DNA from: JABWBJ01 sp035646395
GTDB taxonomy: Bacteria > Gemmatimonadota > Gemmatimonadetes > Gemmatimonadales > Gemmatimonadaceae
DNA length: 6,650 nt
NCBI GenBank assembly: GCA_035646395.1
Contig: DASRPK010000181.1
Span: 1 to 6,650 of the forward strand
Direction of reading: 5' to 3'
Both the position numbers and the translations under genes were made by a program. Of this stretch, positions 1-6,262 are shown piece by piece (positions within the stretch are counted from its first letter, which is position 1; every line of letters starts with the position of its first letter). Below the pieces are notes generated by a model that saw nothing but the letters and a program-made list of their open reading frames with translations, ran no database searches and had not been told where the DNA came from.

Positions 1-134
1 AGCGGGTTGATGCCGGTCAGTGCCGCAATGATCAGCACGGCCACGAGCCCGAGTCCGCCCGTAACTGGCAGACCGCCCCTCATGCCGCGCCGATCCTGGA
101 CGTTTGTGCTCCTTCTGAGATCCTGCCAACGCAT
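1..134 (-). CDS. YpfJ-family neutral zinc metallopeptidase, N-terminus only
   Basis: This gene runs off the left edge, leaving 44 complete codons read on the minus strand from an ATG at 134. The protein opens with MRW, has the polar stretch RRSTNVQDRRG, then a Gly-rich segment and one hydrophobic helix (about residues 28-42) ending in GINP. This layout (MRW...S.NV.DRRG, one transmembrane helix, then G-[IV]-[ND]-P) is what I recall for the YpfJ/KPN_02809 putative neutral zinc metallopeptidases (PF04228). The catalytic HExxH part lies outside the window, so peptidase activity is inferred from the N-terminus alone. The start is supported by a strong GAGGAG Shine-Dalgarno 4 nt upstream. It follows the FGE gene by 83 bp on the same strand, so it could be read through or have its own promoter. 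The family's cellular role is poorly defined. Confidence 0.8.
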   Translation of the reverse strand, partial: MRWQDLRRSTNVQDRRGMRGGLPVTGGLGLVAVLIIAALTGINP

Positions 135-138
135 GGGG

Positions 139-144
139 CTCCTC
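139..144 (-). promoter_or_regulatory. Shine-Dalgarno GAGGAG of the YpfJ-like gene
   Basis: On the minus strand GAGGAG is followed by four C residues and then the ATG at 134. It is the strongest ribosome binding site in the window and fixes the start of the truncated metallopeptidase gene. The preceding intergenic DNA (145-217) also contains a small GGTT-N4-AACC inverted repeat at 157-168. I see no convincing -35/-10 pair there. Confidence 0.75.
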
Positions 145-217
145 GCAAACGGCGTAGGTTATGCAACCATCGTACACGTTGCGGGCGCTAACGGACGCAG
201 GCAAGCGAGGCCAACCG

Positions 218-1270
218 TCAGCGCGCGATGCGACGCTGGTTCCAGACCTTCCATTGTGCGACGGTCATCACAGTGCGAAACCCGATATGCGACGCACCGG
301 AATCTCGCGTGTTCCCGCTGCGGGCACTCACCCGGTAGCCTCGGCAATACGAGTCATTACAGAGGTGTGAGCCACCGCGGATGGATCGCAGCGGAGTGGA
401 CGCGGTGTGGCTGTTCACCGGATTCCGTGACTGCCCGGATGCGCGATAGGCCAGCGGATCGAAGGCGTCGAGCGTCCACTGCCAGACGTTCCCCGACATG
501 TCGTACAAACCGTACGCGTTAGGCGCGTATGAGCCTGCCGGTGCCGTGGTCGCATCCTGTGTTGGAAAGGCTCCCGTGTAGATATGCGTCTGCGGATGCG
601 ACGCATCGTAAGGCGCTGCACCCCACGCGTGCTCCGCGTGTCCCGTGCCGCCGCGTGCGGCGTATTCCCACTCGGCTTCCGTGGGCAGGCGGCCCCCCGC
701 CCACGTGGCGAACGCCAACGCATCGTCCCACGCCACGTGCACGGCCGGGTGATCCTCGAGCCCTTCGATGGAACTGCCAGGACCTTTCGGATGTTTCCAG
801 TCAGCACCGGGCACCCAGCGCCACCATTGCGACCAGTCTCGAAGGTCGACTTTCTGGTCCGTTGGCGTAAAGACCAGCGAACCAGGAACGAGTGCTTCTT
901 TGGGCGGACGCGGCGTTCCCGGTGGAAGCTGCCTGAGCAAGTCGTCGGCGTCAGGCGCGCGCTCAGCAATGGTGATATAGCCGGTCGCGTCGACGAATTG
1001 CCGGAATCGCGCGTTGGTCACGGTGTTCACATCGATGAAAAATCCGTCGACTTCCACCGTATGAACCGGTCCTTCTTCAGGTCCGGCGACAGGACTTTCA
1101 CTTCCCATCTCGAACCGGCCACCCGGAATCCAGACCATGCCTGGTGGAGCTTCACCCGGTGCCTCGGTGGCGGGCGATTCGCTTGATACGCATGCCGCGC
1201 TCAGTAATAGCGCGGTCCTCAACGCGTGAATCGCGAATCGTGAATGGTGAAGCGTGAACGACGTACTCAC
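218..1270 (-). CDS. Formylglycine-generating enzyme (sulfatase maturase, SUMF1/FGE family), probably exported
   Basis: The 350-residue protein is a strong FGE match, not just a generic SUMF1-fold protein. It has the opening MVWIPGGRFEMGS (45-57), the WW...PGADWKHPKGPGSSI segment (149-168) that parallels human FGE, HPAVHVAWDDA (174-184), GRLPTEAEWEYAARGG (193-208) and GLYDMSGNVWQW (254-265). The C-terminal signature RGGSHLCNDSYC...ARSGNTRDS..SHIGFR (298-332) carries both catalytic, copper-binding cysteines, C304 and C309, with the C-x4-C spacing of human C336/C341. FGE oxidises the Cys of a CxPSR motif in sulfatases to formylglycine, using O2. Its start is 5 bp after the sulfatase stop, so the two are almost certainly co-translated. 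The GTG start at 1270 gives an N-terminal hydrophobic segment (about 17-26) followed by Cys27. The lipobox (LSAAC, Ser at -3) is not ideal, so lipidation is uncertain but export is likely. Residues 5-16 are encoded by a heptamer repeat. A TTG at 1222 is an alternative start but would leave a very short signal. One oddity is NVWQW where NVWEW is usual. Confidence 0.92.
   Translation of the reverse strand: MSTSFTLHHSRFAIHALRTALLLSAACVSSESPATEAPGEAPPGMVWIPGGRFEMGSESPVAGPEEGPVHTVEVDGFFIDVNTVTNARFRQFVDATGYITIAERAPDADDLLRQLPPGTPRPPKEALVPGSLVFTPTDQKVDLRDWSQWWRWVPGADWKHPKGPGSSIEGLEDHPAVHVAWDDALAFATWAGGRLPTEAEWEYAARGGTGHAEHAWGAAPYDASHPQTHIYTGAFPTQDATTAPAGSYAPNAYGLYDMSGNVWQWTLDAFDPLAYRASGQSRNPVNSHTASTPLRSIRGGSHLCNDSYCRGYRVSARSGNTRDSGASHIGFRTVMTVAQWKVWNQRRIAR
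1224..1258 (-). repeat. Degenerate 7-bp tandem repeat (TTCACGA), five units, inside the 5' end of the FGE gene
   Basis: Read on the minus strand, five consecutive heptamers fill 1258-1224: TTCACGC, TTCACCA, TTCACGA, TTCGCGA and TTCACGC. Each unit differs from TTCACGA at no more than one base. The array starts four codons after the GTG and encodes residues 5-16 of the FGE, the polar part of its signal sequence. Because seven is not a multiple of three, gain or loss of one unit would shift the frame. The array looks like an intergenic simple repeat that now overlaps the coding start. Confidence 0.85.
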
Positions 1271-1275
1271 GTTGT

Positions 1276-2727
1276 TTACCGGAGTCCGCGGAAGTCGGCG
1301 CGGTAGCCAGTCTCACGTTGGAGCTTTGCGAGCTCTGCCTCCAGGGTCGGCAGCAAACGCTTCCCTTCTTCGGTCCCCATCAGGTTGTTCAACTCGAATG
1401 GATCGGCTTCGAGATCGTAGAGCTCATTCATGCCTTCGAGCTCGAGATAATGGATGTACTTGTGACGCGCGGTTCGAACCGCCTGGTACCCCATGGTGAG
1501 CGTCCGCGGAAACACCTGGTCCGTGTAGTACTCGACCAGAACCGACGTGCGCCACGCGGGTGCGCTGTCTCCAAGCACCGGGAGGAGCGACATGCCGTGT
1601 CGTTGCACCGTATCGCGCACGCCGGCGAGCGCAAGGATCGTGGGCGCCAGGTCGATCGTCTGCGCCATTTGCGCGGGCGCCGCATTGCGCCGCAGCATCT
1701 TCGGATACCTGACGATGAGCGGAATGCGGATCGTTTCCTCATACGCCAGTCGACGCTCCTCGTTCAAGCCATGTTCACCATAGAAGTAACCGTGATCGCT
1801 GGTGAAGATGACGACGGTGTTTTCATACTCGCCCATCTGACGCAGCGCGCTATCGATCCGCGCCAGGCTCTCATCGACTCCAAGCAGCATTTCCAGGCGG
1901 CCGCGGATGTCGCGTTCCGGAGTGCCGGTGGCCGGGCTCAGTGGAGGCAAGCCGGGAATGGCGCGCTGGAGGGCCGGCTTCTTTGATGGCGGCACGGTGG
2001 CATTCGGCCGCCGCGGTATGAGGGATGATGCATAACGACCGCTATGTCGTTCCGCCGGAATGAATCCGCCGGACTGATTCTGGAGTTGCGCCACACTGCC
2101 GTCATCGCGCTGCTGCACGTTAGGGTGCAACGCCTTGTGCGCGAGGAACACCATGAATGGCTTGCCGCGCGACCGCTGCATGAAGTTCACGACGTAGTCG
2201 GTGAGCACGTCGGTGACATAACCCCTCGCGACCTGTCGCTGCCCATCCACGTTGAGGTTGGGATCGATCGCCTCACCCTGCCCCTTCATCGCCACCCAAT
2301 GCGTCCACCCCGGGCGGCGCGAGTCGTCGTTCCCCATGTGCCACTTACCGAAAAACCCGGTCTCGTAGCCGGCATTCATCAGCGGGATCGCGAATGTGCT
2401 CAGGCGATGACTGGCCGAATCGCGCGCGGTGTTGTCGATGATCCCGTTCCTGTGGGCATACTGACCGGTCAGGATCGCAGCGCGACTCGGCGAGCAGAGC
2501 GGCGTAGTCGCGAACGCGTTCAGGAAGCGCGAGCCCGCGCGCGCCAGGCGATCGATGGCTGGAGTCTGCACGAACGGATGCCGGGCGATTCCAATGTCAT
2601 CCCAGCGGAGATCGTCAACCAGAATGACCACAACATTCGGAGGACGTTCACCCTTCGTACATCCTGCGACCAGGAGCAGGGCCAGAGCCCAGAGGCCAGT
2701 GGCCAGAGACGACAGCGGACGAGTCAC
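1276..2727 (-). CDS. Lipoprotein sulfatase (type I, formylglycine-dependent, S1/alkaline phosphatase superfamily)
   Basis: The 483-residue sulfatase would hydrolyse sulfate esters, probably on sulfated glycans; the exact substrate cannot be read. The GTG at 2727 is preferred because it gives a 22-residue signal ending in a perfect lipobox (LVAGC, Cys23). A GTG at 2775 would add 16 atypical residues and lies inside a palindromic repeat; neither has a clear Shine-Dalgarno. The fold starts PPNVVVILVDDLRWDD with metal-binding D38 and D39. The active-site motif LCSPSRAAILTG has Cys78 as the residue converted to formylglycine. GKWHMG (127-132) supplies Lys128 and His130, and HKALH (197-201) follows. 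TSDHGY..GEHG gives metal ligands D311 and H312. IPLIVRYP and the C-terminal ELYDLEADPFELNNL are standard for the family. An insertion of about 18 polar residues follows HKALHP. The adjacent FGE gene supplies the maturase, which fits the Cys-type motif. Confidence 0.93.
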   Translation of the reverse strand: MTRPLSSLATGLWALALLLVAGCTKGERPPNVVVILVDDLRWDDIGIARHPFVQTPAIDRLARAGSRFLNAFATTPLCSPSRAAILTGQYAHRNGIIDNTARDSASHRLSTFAIPLMNAGYETGFFGKWHMGNDDSRRPGWTHWVAMKGQGEAIDPNLNVDGQRQVARGYVTDVLTDYVVNFMQRSRGKPFMVFLAHKALHPNVQQRDDGSVAQLQNQSGGFIPAERHSGRYASSLIPRRPNATVPPSKKPALQRAIPGLPPLSPATGTPERDIRGRLEMLLGVDESLARIDSALRQMGEYENTVVIFTSDHGYFYGEHGLNEERRLAYEETIRIPLIVRYPKMLRRNAAPAQMAQTIDLAPTILALAGVRDTVQRHGMSLLPVLGDSAPAWRTSVLVEYYTDQVFPRTLTMGYQAVRTARHKYIHYLELEGMNELYDLEADPFELNNLMGTEEGKRLLPTLEAELAKLQRETGYRADFRGLR

Positions 2728-2772
2728 GAGCGCCGAATCACGGTTCAGTGTTGTTCCTGACAAAGATCTTAT

Positions 2773-2850
2773 CACGCGGAGACGCGAAGCGCGCGGAGGA
2801 AATCATGACTGCAGCAAGTAGAATCTCCGCGCTCACCGCGGCTCCGCGTG
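2773..2850. repeat. GC-rich imperfect palindrome built of CGCGGAG-like units
   Basis: The outer arms CACGCGGAG (2773-2781) and CTCCGCGTG (2842-2850) are perfect 9-bp inverted repeats. Inner arms GCGCGGAG (2791-2798) and CTCCGCGC (2825-2832) add 8 bp around a 26-nt loop. The left arm reads as degenerate tandem CGCGGAGA-type octamers and the right arm as their complement. The element lies between the exonuclease stop and the sulfatase start. It may form a long stem-loop in the minus-strand transcript and act as a terminator or stability element. There is no U-tract, so intrinsic termination is not shown. Confidence 0.7.
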
Positions 2851-2884
2851 AGCCCAGAGTCACGAAAATGCTCTGGAATTGAGT

Positions 2885-3754
2885 TCATCGCCACCGTTCG
2901 ACTCGGCCCAGAAACTCCGTGTCGCCAATTTCCGTGCACAACGCGGTCAACTCGTCGCGCCGTGCACCGCGCCATTCGAGATCGTCGGTGGTTTCCGGCA
3001 ACGGTGCGTCTTCCCTCAGCGTCGCGAGCCTGCGATACAGCTGAACCTCGATGCGATGGTCGCGCAGACTCTCGGCTAATGCCGCCGAGCCGCGAATGGG
3101 CGCCTTCCACTTCATCACGTTGTCGGGAATGTCCTCGACATGACCGTGGAGCGTCAGCACCTGCGCGGCAGACTTGGCGCCCCAGCGTGGAACTCCGGGA
3201 ATTCCGTCGGCATCGTCGCCGACGAGTGCCAGCCAGTCAGGAATAAGCGAAGGTGAGATGCCGAATTTTGCGACGACGCCGGCTTCGTCGATCATCACGC
3301 GCCGCATCCGGTCCAGACAGACGACTCGCGTTCCGCGAACGCATTGCCGGAGATCCTTGTCCGGTGAACAGATCACGACCTGGTCAACCACCGGGTCGGC
3401 GGCGGCGCGGGCGGCAAATGTCGCCAGTGCATCATCGGCCTCGAACTCGATCATCCGCCAGGTCACCATGCCTAACGCTTCCGTTGCGCGTTCGGCGAGC
3501 GGGAACTGCGACATCAGGTCATCGGGAACCCCGTAACTGGTCTTGTACCCGTCGAACAGGTCGTTGCGGAAGGACTCGATGACGGTATCGAACGCGACGC
3601 CGACGTGGGTGACGTCCGGCTCGCGGAGCAGCGCGTGCATCGAACGGAGGATGCCGCGCGTCGCGCCGACTTCCACGCCGTTGTAGATCGCCTTCGGCGC
3701 GCCAAAATACGAACGAAAGAGCTCGTACGTCCCATCGACGAGATGAACCTTCAC
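2885..3754 (-). CDS. Stand-alone 5'-3' exonuclease / flap endonuclease (Pol I N-terminal domain-like)
   Basis: The 289-residue protein matches the 5' nuclease family, which trims 5' flaps and RNA primers in replication and repair and is normally the N-terminal domain of DNA polymerase I. The motif set is complete in order: VDGTYELFR (D7), VAFD (D56), SFRNDLFDGYK (R63, K71), FEADDA (E105, D107, D108), SPDKDL (D132, D134) and GDDADGIPGVPRWGAKSA (D180, D183, K194). The last is the metal-binding aspartates plus helix-3-turn-helix DNA clamp. It ends without a polymerase domain, in line with cytoplasmic stand-alone FENs of about 290 residues. Small departures are DGIPG for the common DNIPG, and Arg-Trp in the GVPxxGxK loop. 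The GTG start at 3754 is 9 bp after the amidohydrolase stop with no clear Shine-Dalgarno, so translation is probably coupled. The start is well placed because VDG must sit near the N-terminus. Confidence 0.9.
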   Translation of the reverse strand: MKVHLVDGTYELFRSYFGAPKAIYNGVEVGATRGILRSMHALLREPDVTHVGVAFDTVIESFRNDLFDGYKTSYGVPDDLMSQFPLAERATEALGMVTWRMIEFEADDALATFAARAAADPVVDQVVICSPDKDLRQCVRGTRVVCLDRMRRVMIDEAGVVAKFGISPSLIPDWLALVGDDADGIPGVPRWGAKSAAQVLTLHGHVEDIPDNVMKWKAPIRGSAALAESLRDHRIEVQLYRRLATLREDAPLPETTDDLEWRGARRDELTALCTEIGDTEFLGRVERWR

Positions 3755-3763
3755 GTCAGGCGA

Positions 3764-4990
3764 TCAGCGCGCGACGCGGTTGCCGGCGATCCAGACCGAC
3801 GAGATCCGCCGGATGTTGCGGATATCCGACAACGGGTTGCCGTCGAGCACGACGAAGTCCGCCCACTTTCCCGGTTCGATCGTGCCGAGGTCGCGATCGA
3901 GACCCATGCAACGCGCGGCGACGCTGGTGGCGGACTTCAGTGCCTGCGCTGCTGAGATCCCCGCCTTCACCATCTCCTCGAGCTCCATCAACTCGAAGTA
4001 GCCCTGGAATCTTCCGGTCGGTCCAGTGTCAGTCCCCATCGCGATCGGGACGCCGGCTTCGGCCAGCTGTTCCAGGTTTCTGACAGCGAACGGGAACTGT
4101 GCCTTGTATGTCTGTGCGGCGGTATTCGTGCGTGTCGCCTGCTGCCGAGCCGGATCACGGCCTGCCGAGACCCAGGCCGGGTTCGCGTGCTTGAGGAAAA
4201 GTGGGTCCGCGAAGAAGTCCGGCGTCGATTCGTACACCCACGTCGAGACCTCGCGCATCAGCGTCGGCGTGTAACAACGATTCGATGCTTTGAGCGCGGA
4301 CACGAATTCGTCGTCAATTCTCTGGTCCCGAACGCTGTGTGCAATGAAGTCGGCGCCGGCAGCCAACAGCGCCTTCGCATCGTCCAGGTAATACAAATGC
4401 GCGGCAACCCGCAGACCTCGCTTGTGCGCTTCATCGATCACCGCCCGGTAGACCTCCGGTGGCATTTTGGTAGCGGTGCCGAGGTTATCGTCGACACGGA
4501 TCTTCACCCAATCGACCTTCTGATTCGCGACGCCTTCCACCATCGTGCGTGCCTCGTCAGGCGTGCGCGGCGTCAGTACGGGTCCTGAGACGAACACGCG
4601 TGCGCGATTGAGGGTTGGAACGTCTTGTGAATCCCGGGCTGCGAAGACCGCCTCGTTTTCGCCGCCGAGGCTGACGACAGTGGTCACGCCGTAGGCCGCG
4701 TACGTGCGCAGATCGTCAGGCGTGTTGACGTGCCCGTGCGAGTTGATGAGGCCAGCGATGACGACTTTTCCGCCAAGTGGAATTCGCTGGGCTCCGGCTG
4801 GAATGCTCGTGCGCCCCGAAGGTCCAACGGAAACGACCCGCCCGTCGCGAACGATGATGACACTGGTGCCGATAGGCGTGGCGCCGGTGGTGTCGATCAG
4901 CCGGAGGTCGGTAAACGCCTTGACGCTGGATTGAGCCGTCGCGGTGTTTGCGACCGCGACGAGGAGGAGGGCTACTGTTCGGCCGGTCAT
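3764..4990 (-). CDS. Exported amidohydrolase (imidazolonepropionase-like metal-dependent hydrolase)
   Basis: The 408-residue protein begins with a Sec signal peptide (hydrophobic about 5-18, probable cleavage after ATA at 19). It then has the small beta-sandwich typical of amidohydrolases, ending VVIAGLINSHGHV. Metal ligands are all visible: the HxH pair H85/H87, the likely carboxylated Lys163 in WVKIRVDD, H198 in VAAHLY, H218 in IAHSV, and the catalytic D321 in MGTDTG. The C-terminal ATSVAARCMGLDRDLGTIEPGKWADFVVLDGNPL block is characteristic of imidazolonepropionase-like and prolidase-like exported members. These act on cyclic amides or dipeptides; the exact substrate is unknown. The ATG at 4990 has AAGGA 10 nt upstream. 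It heads the minus-strand run with the exonuclease 9 bp downstream and is divergent from the YidC-like gene. Confidence 0.9.
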   Translation of the reverse strand: MTGRTVALLLVAVANTATAQSSVKAFTDLRLIDTTGATPIGTSVIIVRDGRVVSVGPSGRTSIPAGAQRIPLGGKVVIAGLINSHGHVNTPDDLRTYAAYGVTTVVSLGGENEAVFAARDSQDVPTLNRARVFVSGPVLTPRTPDEARTMVEGVANQKVDWVKIRVDDNLGTATKMPPEVYRAVIDEAHKRGLRVAAHLYYLDDAKALLAAGADFIAHSVRDQRIDDEFVSALKASNRCYTPTLMREVSTWVYESTPDFFADPLFLKHANPAWVSAGRDPARQQATRTNTAAQTYKAQFPFAVRNLEQLAEAGVPIAMGTDTGPTGRFQGYFELMELEEMVKAGISAAQALKSATSVAARCMGLDRDLGTIEPGKWADFVVLDGNPLSDIRNIRRISSVWIAGNRVAR

Positions 4991-5074
4991 GAGGTGCGCA
5001 TCCTTATATGGGCAGCGGCTGGGAAGGTAGCGCGTCGGCCCCCCTTTGGCACTGTATCCAACGCGGAGGATGTG
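4991..5074. promoter_or_regulatory. Divergent intergenic region between the amidohydrolase and YidC-like genes
   Basis: This 84-bp gap separates two head-to-head genes and should hold a promoter for each. What can be seen is the AAGGA of the amidohydrolase (minus strand, 5001-5005) and the GGAGG of the YidC-like gene (5065-5069). A TATAAG-like hexamer lies on the minus strand just before AAGGA, too close to the start to be a convincing -10. The promoter role is inferred from layout. Confidence 0.45.
5065..5069 (+). promoter_or_regulatory. Shine-Dalgarno GGAGG deciding the YidC-like start
   Basis: GGAGG lies 5 nt before the ATG at 5075. It selects this start over the long in-frame extension that would begin at 4730 inside the opposite-strand amidohydrolase gene. 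Confidence 0.75.
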
Positions 5075-5734
5075 ATGTTCTGGTCGGAGCTGGTCGATCT
5101 GCTACGTGCAATGATCCTGAGCGTGGCCCAGGTCTGCAACGGCAGCGTTGGGGTCGCAGTGATCCTGGTCTCATTTGCGATCCGGCTGGCACTGCTCCCG
5201 CTCACACTTCGTCTCGCGCGCCGAGCCCGTGCCCACCAACGGCGGCTCCGTGAGTTGAGGCCCGAGCTGGAACGGATGCAGCGTCGTTATGCGAGCGATC
5301 CGGTCGCGGTGCTGCGGGAGACCCAGGCGTTCTACCGGAGGCGCAACATCAAGCAGATCGACCCGGCAGGTTTCCTCGGCGCGTTGGCGCAGGCTCCTGT
5401 CTTCATGTCGTTGTATGCGGCGCTGCGGCGCGGCCTCGGTCATATCCGCTTCCTGTGGATCCCGGACACGTCTGTTTCGAATATTCTTCTGACGCTGGTC
5501 GTCGCCACGATGACGGGACTTGCGTTCCTGATCAATCCAGTGGCGCATGACAGCGCGCGAAACGCGCAGCTCATCAGTGTCATACTGATGGCGGGAATGA
5601 CAGTCTGGTTTCTCAGTTCCACATCTGCACTGTTCGCACTCTCAACCGGAGCGGGGTCACTCGTTGGGGTTTTGCAGGCGGTGATCCTTCGCCGCGACGA
5701 CTCCTCGAGTAGACGCCGGCCCTCGAAGCCATGA
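5075..5734 (+). CDS. Short YidC/Oxa1-family membrane protein insertase
   Basis: The 219-residue protein covers only the conserved YidC/Oxa1/Alb3 core (PF02096), which inserts and folds membrane proteins in the inner membrane. Five hydrophobic segments are visible at about 20-45, 97-117, 136-154, 165-183 and 186-205. The first contains FAIRLALLPLTL, placing Arg37 where the groove arginine of YidC sits. A basic cytoplasmic hairpin (47-95) follows with ELERMQRRYASDPVAVLRE, then PAGFLGALAQAPVFMSLYAALR. The tail is polar and Arg/Ser-rich. It lacks the large periplasmic domain of Gram-negative YidC (about 550 residues in E. coli) and the lipoprotein signal of SpoIIIJ types, and it is not next to rpmH or rnpA. 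It is therefore more likely a secondary paralogue than the housekeeping insertase. Its stop overlaps the next start in ATGA. Confidence 0.82.
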   Translation: MFWSELVDLLRAMILSVAQVCNGSVGVAVILVSFAIRLALLPLTLRLARRARAHQRRLRELRPELERMQRRYASDPVAVLRETQAFYRRRNIKQIDPAGFLGALAQAPVFMSLYAALRRGLGHIRFLWIPDTSVSNILLTLVVATMTGLAFLINPVAHDSARNAQLISVILMAGMTVWFLSSTSALFALSTGAGSLVGVLQAVILRRDDSSSRRRPSKP

Positions 5735-6183
5735 AGCGAATCCTCACCATCGCGCTCTCGACGGCCGCTATCATATCTTGCGCGGGCGTGCAGACACGGT
5801 CCACCACGTCGGCCGCGTCGGAAGTCGCGAGCGATGCCAGCGGCACCATCGCCCAGATCTACTACTGGCGCGCCAAGCCCGGAAAGTTCGAGGAGTACAC
5901 TCGTTATGTGCGCGACGTCGCCGAACCAATCGACGAGGAGGCGCATCGCCGCGGCGCGTTCCTCTCCGTGACGACGTACATGACGCAGGACACCGCCAGC
6001 CTCTGGACGCACATGCGCGTATTCGTGCTTCGTGACTCGGCGCAGCTGCGTGGTTTGTCAGCGGCACTGGACAGCGCGGGACGTCGCCTCGAGCCGGACA
6101 GCGTCAAGCGCAGTCAGCGAGGTGAGTATTCAGCGACTCTGCGTGATCGCGTTGGTGCGGCGACTGTGGCGATTCTCCGGTGA
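5731..6183 (+). CDS. Small predicted lipoprotein, possibly with an ABM-like ferredoxin fold
   Basis: This 150-residue protein has a clear lipoprotein signal: MKR, a hydrophobic stretch and the lipobox IISC, with Cys17 as the lipidation site. There is no Asp after the Cys, so outer-membrane sorting is likely if the cell has a Lol system. A Ser/Thr/Ala linker (18-37) leads to a single small domain. Its start, IAQIYYWRAKPGKFEEYTRYVRDVAEPIDEEAHRR, with an aromatic middle strand (LWTHMRVFVL), resembles the dimeric alpha-beta barrel pattern of antibiotic-biosynthesis-monooxygenase-like proteins. That is a shape-based guess without diagnostic residues. The start overlaps the YidC-like stop by 4 bp (ATGA) and lacks a strong Shine-Dalgarno, so it is probably translationally coupled. 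I do not recognise a specific function. Confidence 0.75.
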   Translation: MKRILTIALSTAAIISCAGVQTRSTTSAASEVASDASGTIAQIYYWRAKPGKFEEYTRYVRDVAEPIDEEAHRRGAFLSVTTYMTQDTASLWTHMRVFVLRDSAQLRGLSAALDSAGRRLEPDSVKRSQRGEYSATLRDRVGAATVAILR

Positions 6184-6212
6184 TGATTTCTACGGAAAGC
6201 TGCAAAACCGGG

Positions 6213-6262
6213 AATACGGATCAGTACGAATCGAAACGGATCAATACGAATCGCTCCGAGTC
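6213..6262 (+). repeat. Degenerate 10-bp tandem repeat (AATACGRATC), five units
   Basis: Five contiguous decamers occur after the lipoprotein stop: AATACGGATC, AGTACGAATC, GAAACGGATC, AATACGAATC and the decayed GCTCCGAGTC. As a 20-bp period this gives an 18-bp near-identical repeat, 6216-6233 versus 6236-6253, with one mismatch. It is noncoding as far as I can tell. Confidence 0.8.

Noticed and set aside
157..168. GGTT-N4-AACC as an operator for the YpfJ-like gene
   Set aside because: A 4-bp half-site inverted repeat is expected by chance, and no promoter could be placed relative to it.
7..522. Plus-strand open frame of 171 codons at the left end
   Set aside because: It is antisense to the FGE and YpfJ-like genes, both of which have recognisable family motifs. 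Its translation is Arg/Ser-rich with no domain, as expected of a shadow frame.
2044..2760. Plus-strand open frame of 238 codons opposite the sulfatase
   Set aside because: The sulfatase frame carries all family motifs. The opposite frame is low-complexity His/Arg/Val-rich sequence typical of GC-rich antisense frames.
5047..5052. TGGCAC resembling a sigma-54 -24 element upstream of the YidC-like gene
   Set aside because: The required TTGC-type -12 element is missing at the correct spacing (the bases there are CCAA).
4730..5074. N-terminal extension of the YidC-like frame
   Set aside because: It lies entirely opposite the amidohydrolase signal peptide and first strands or in the divergent gap. 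The GGAGG at 5065-5069 marks the ATG at 5075 as the start.
6213..6262. Decamer array considered as a CRISPR remnant
   Set aside because: Units are 10 bp and directly contiguous with no spacers, unlike CRISPR repeats of about 23-50 bp separated by unique spacers.
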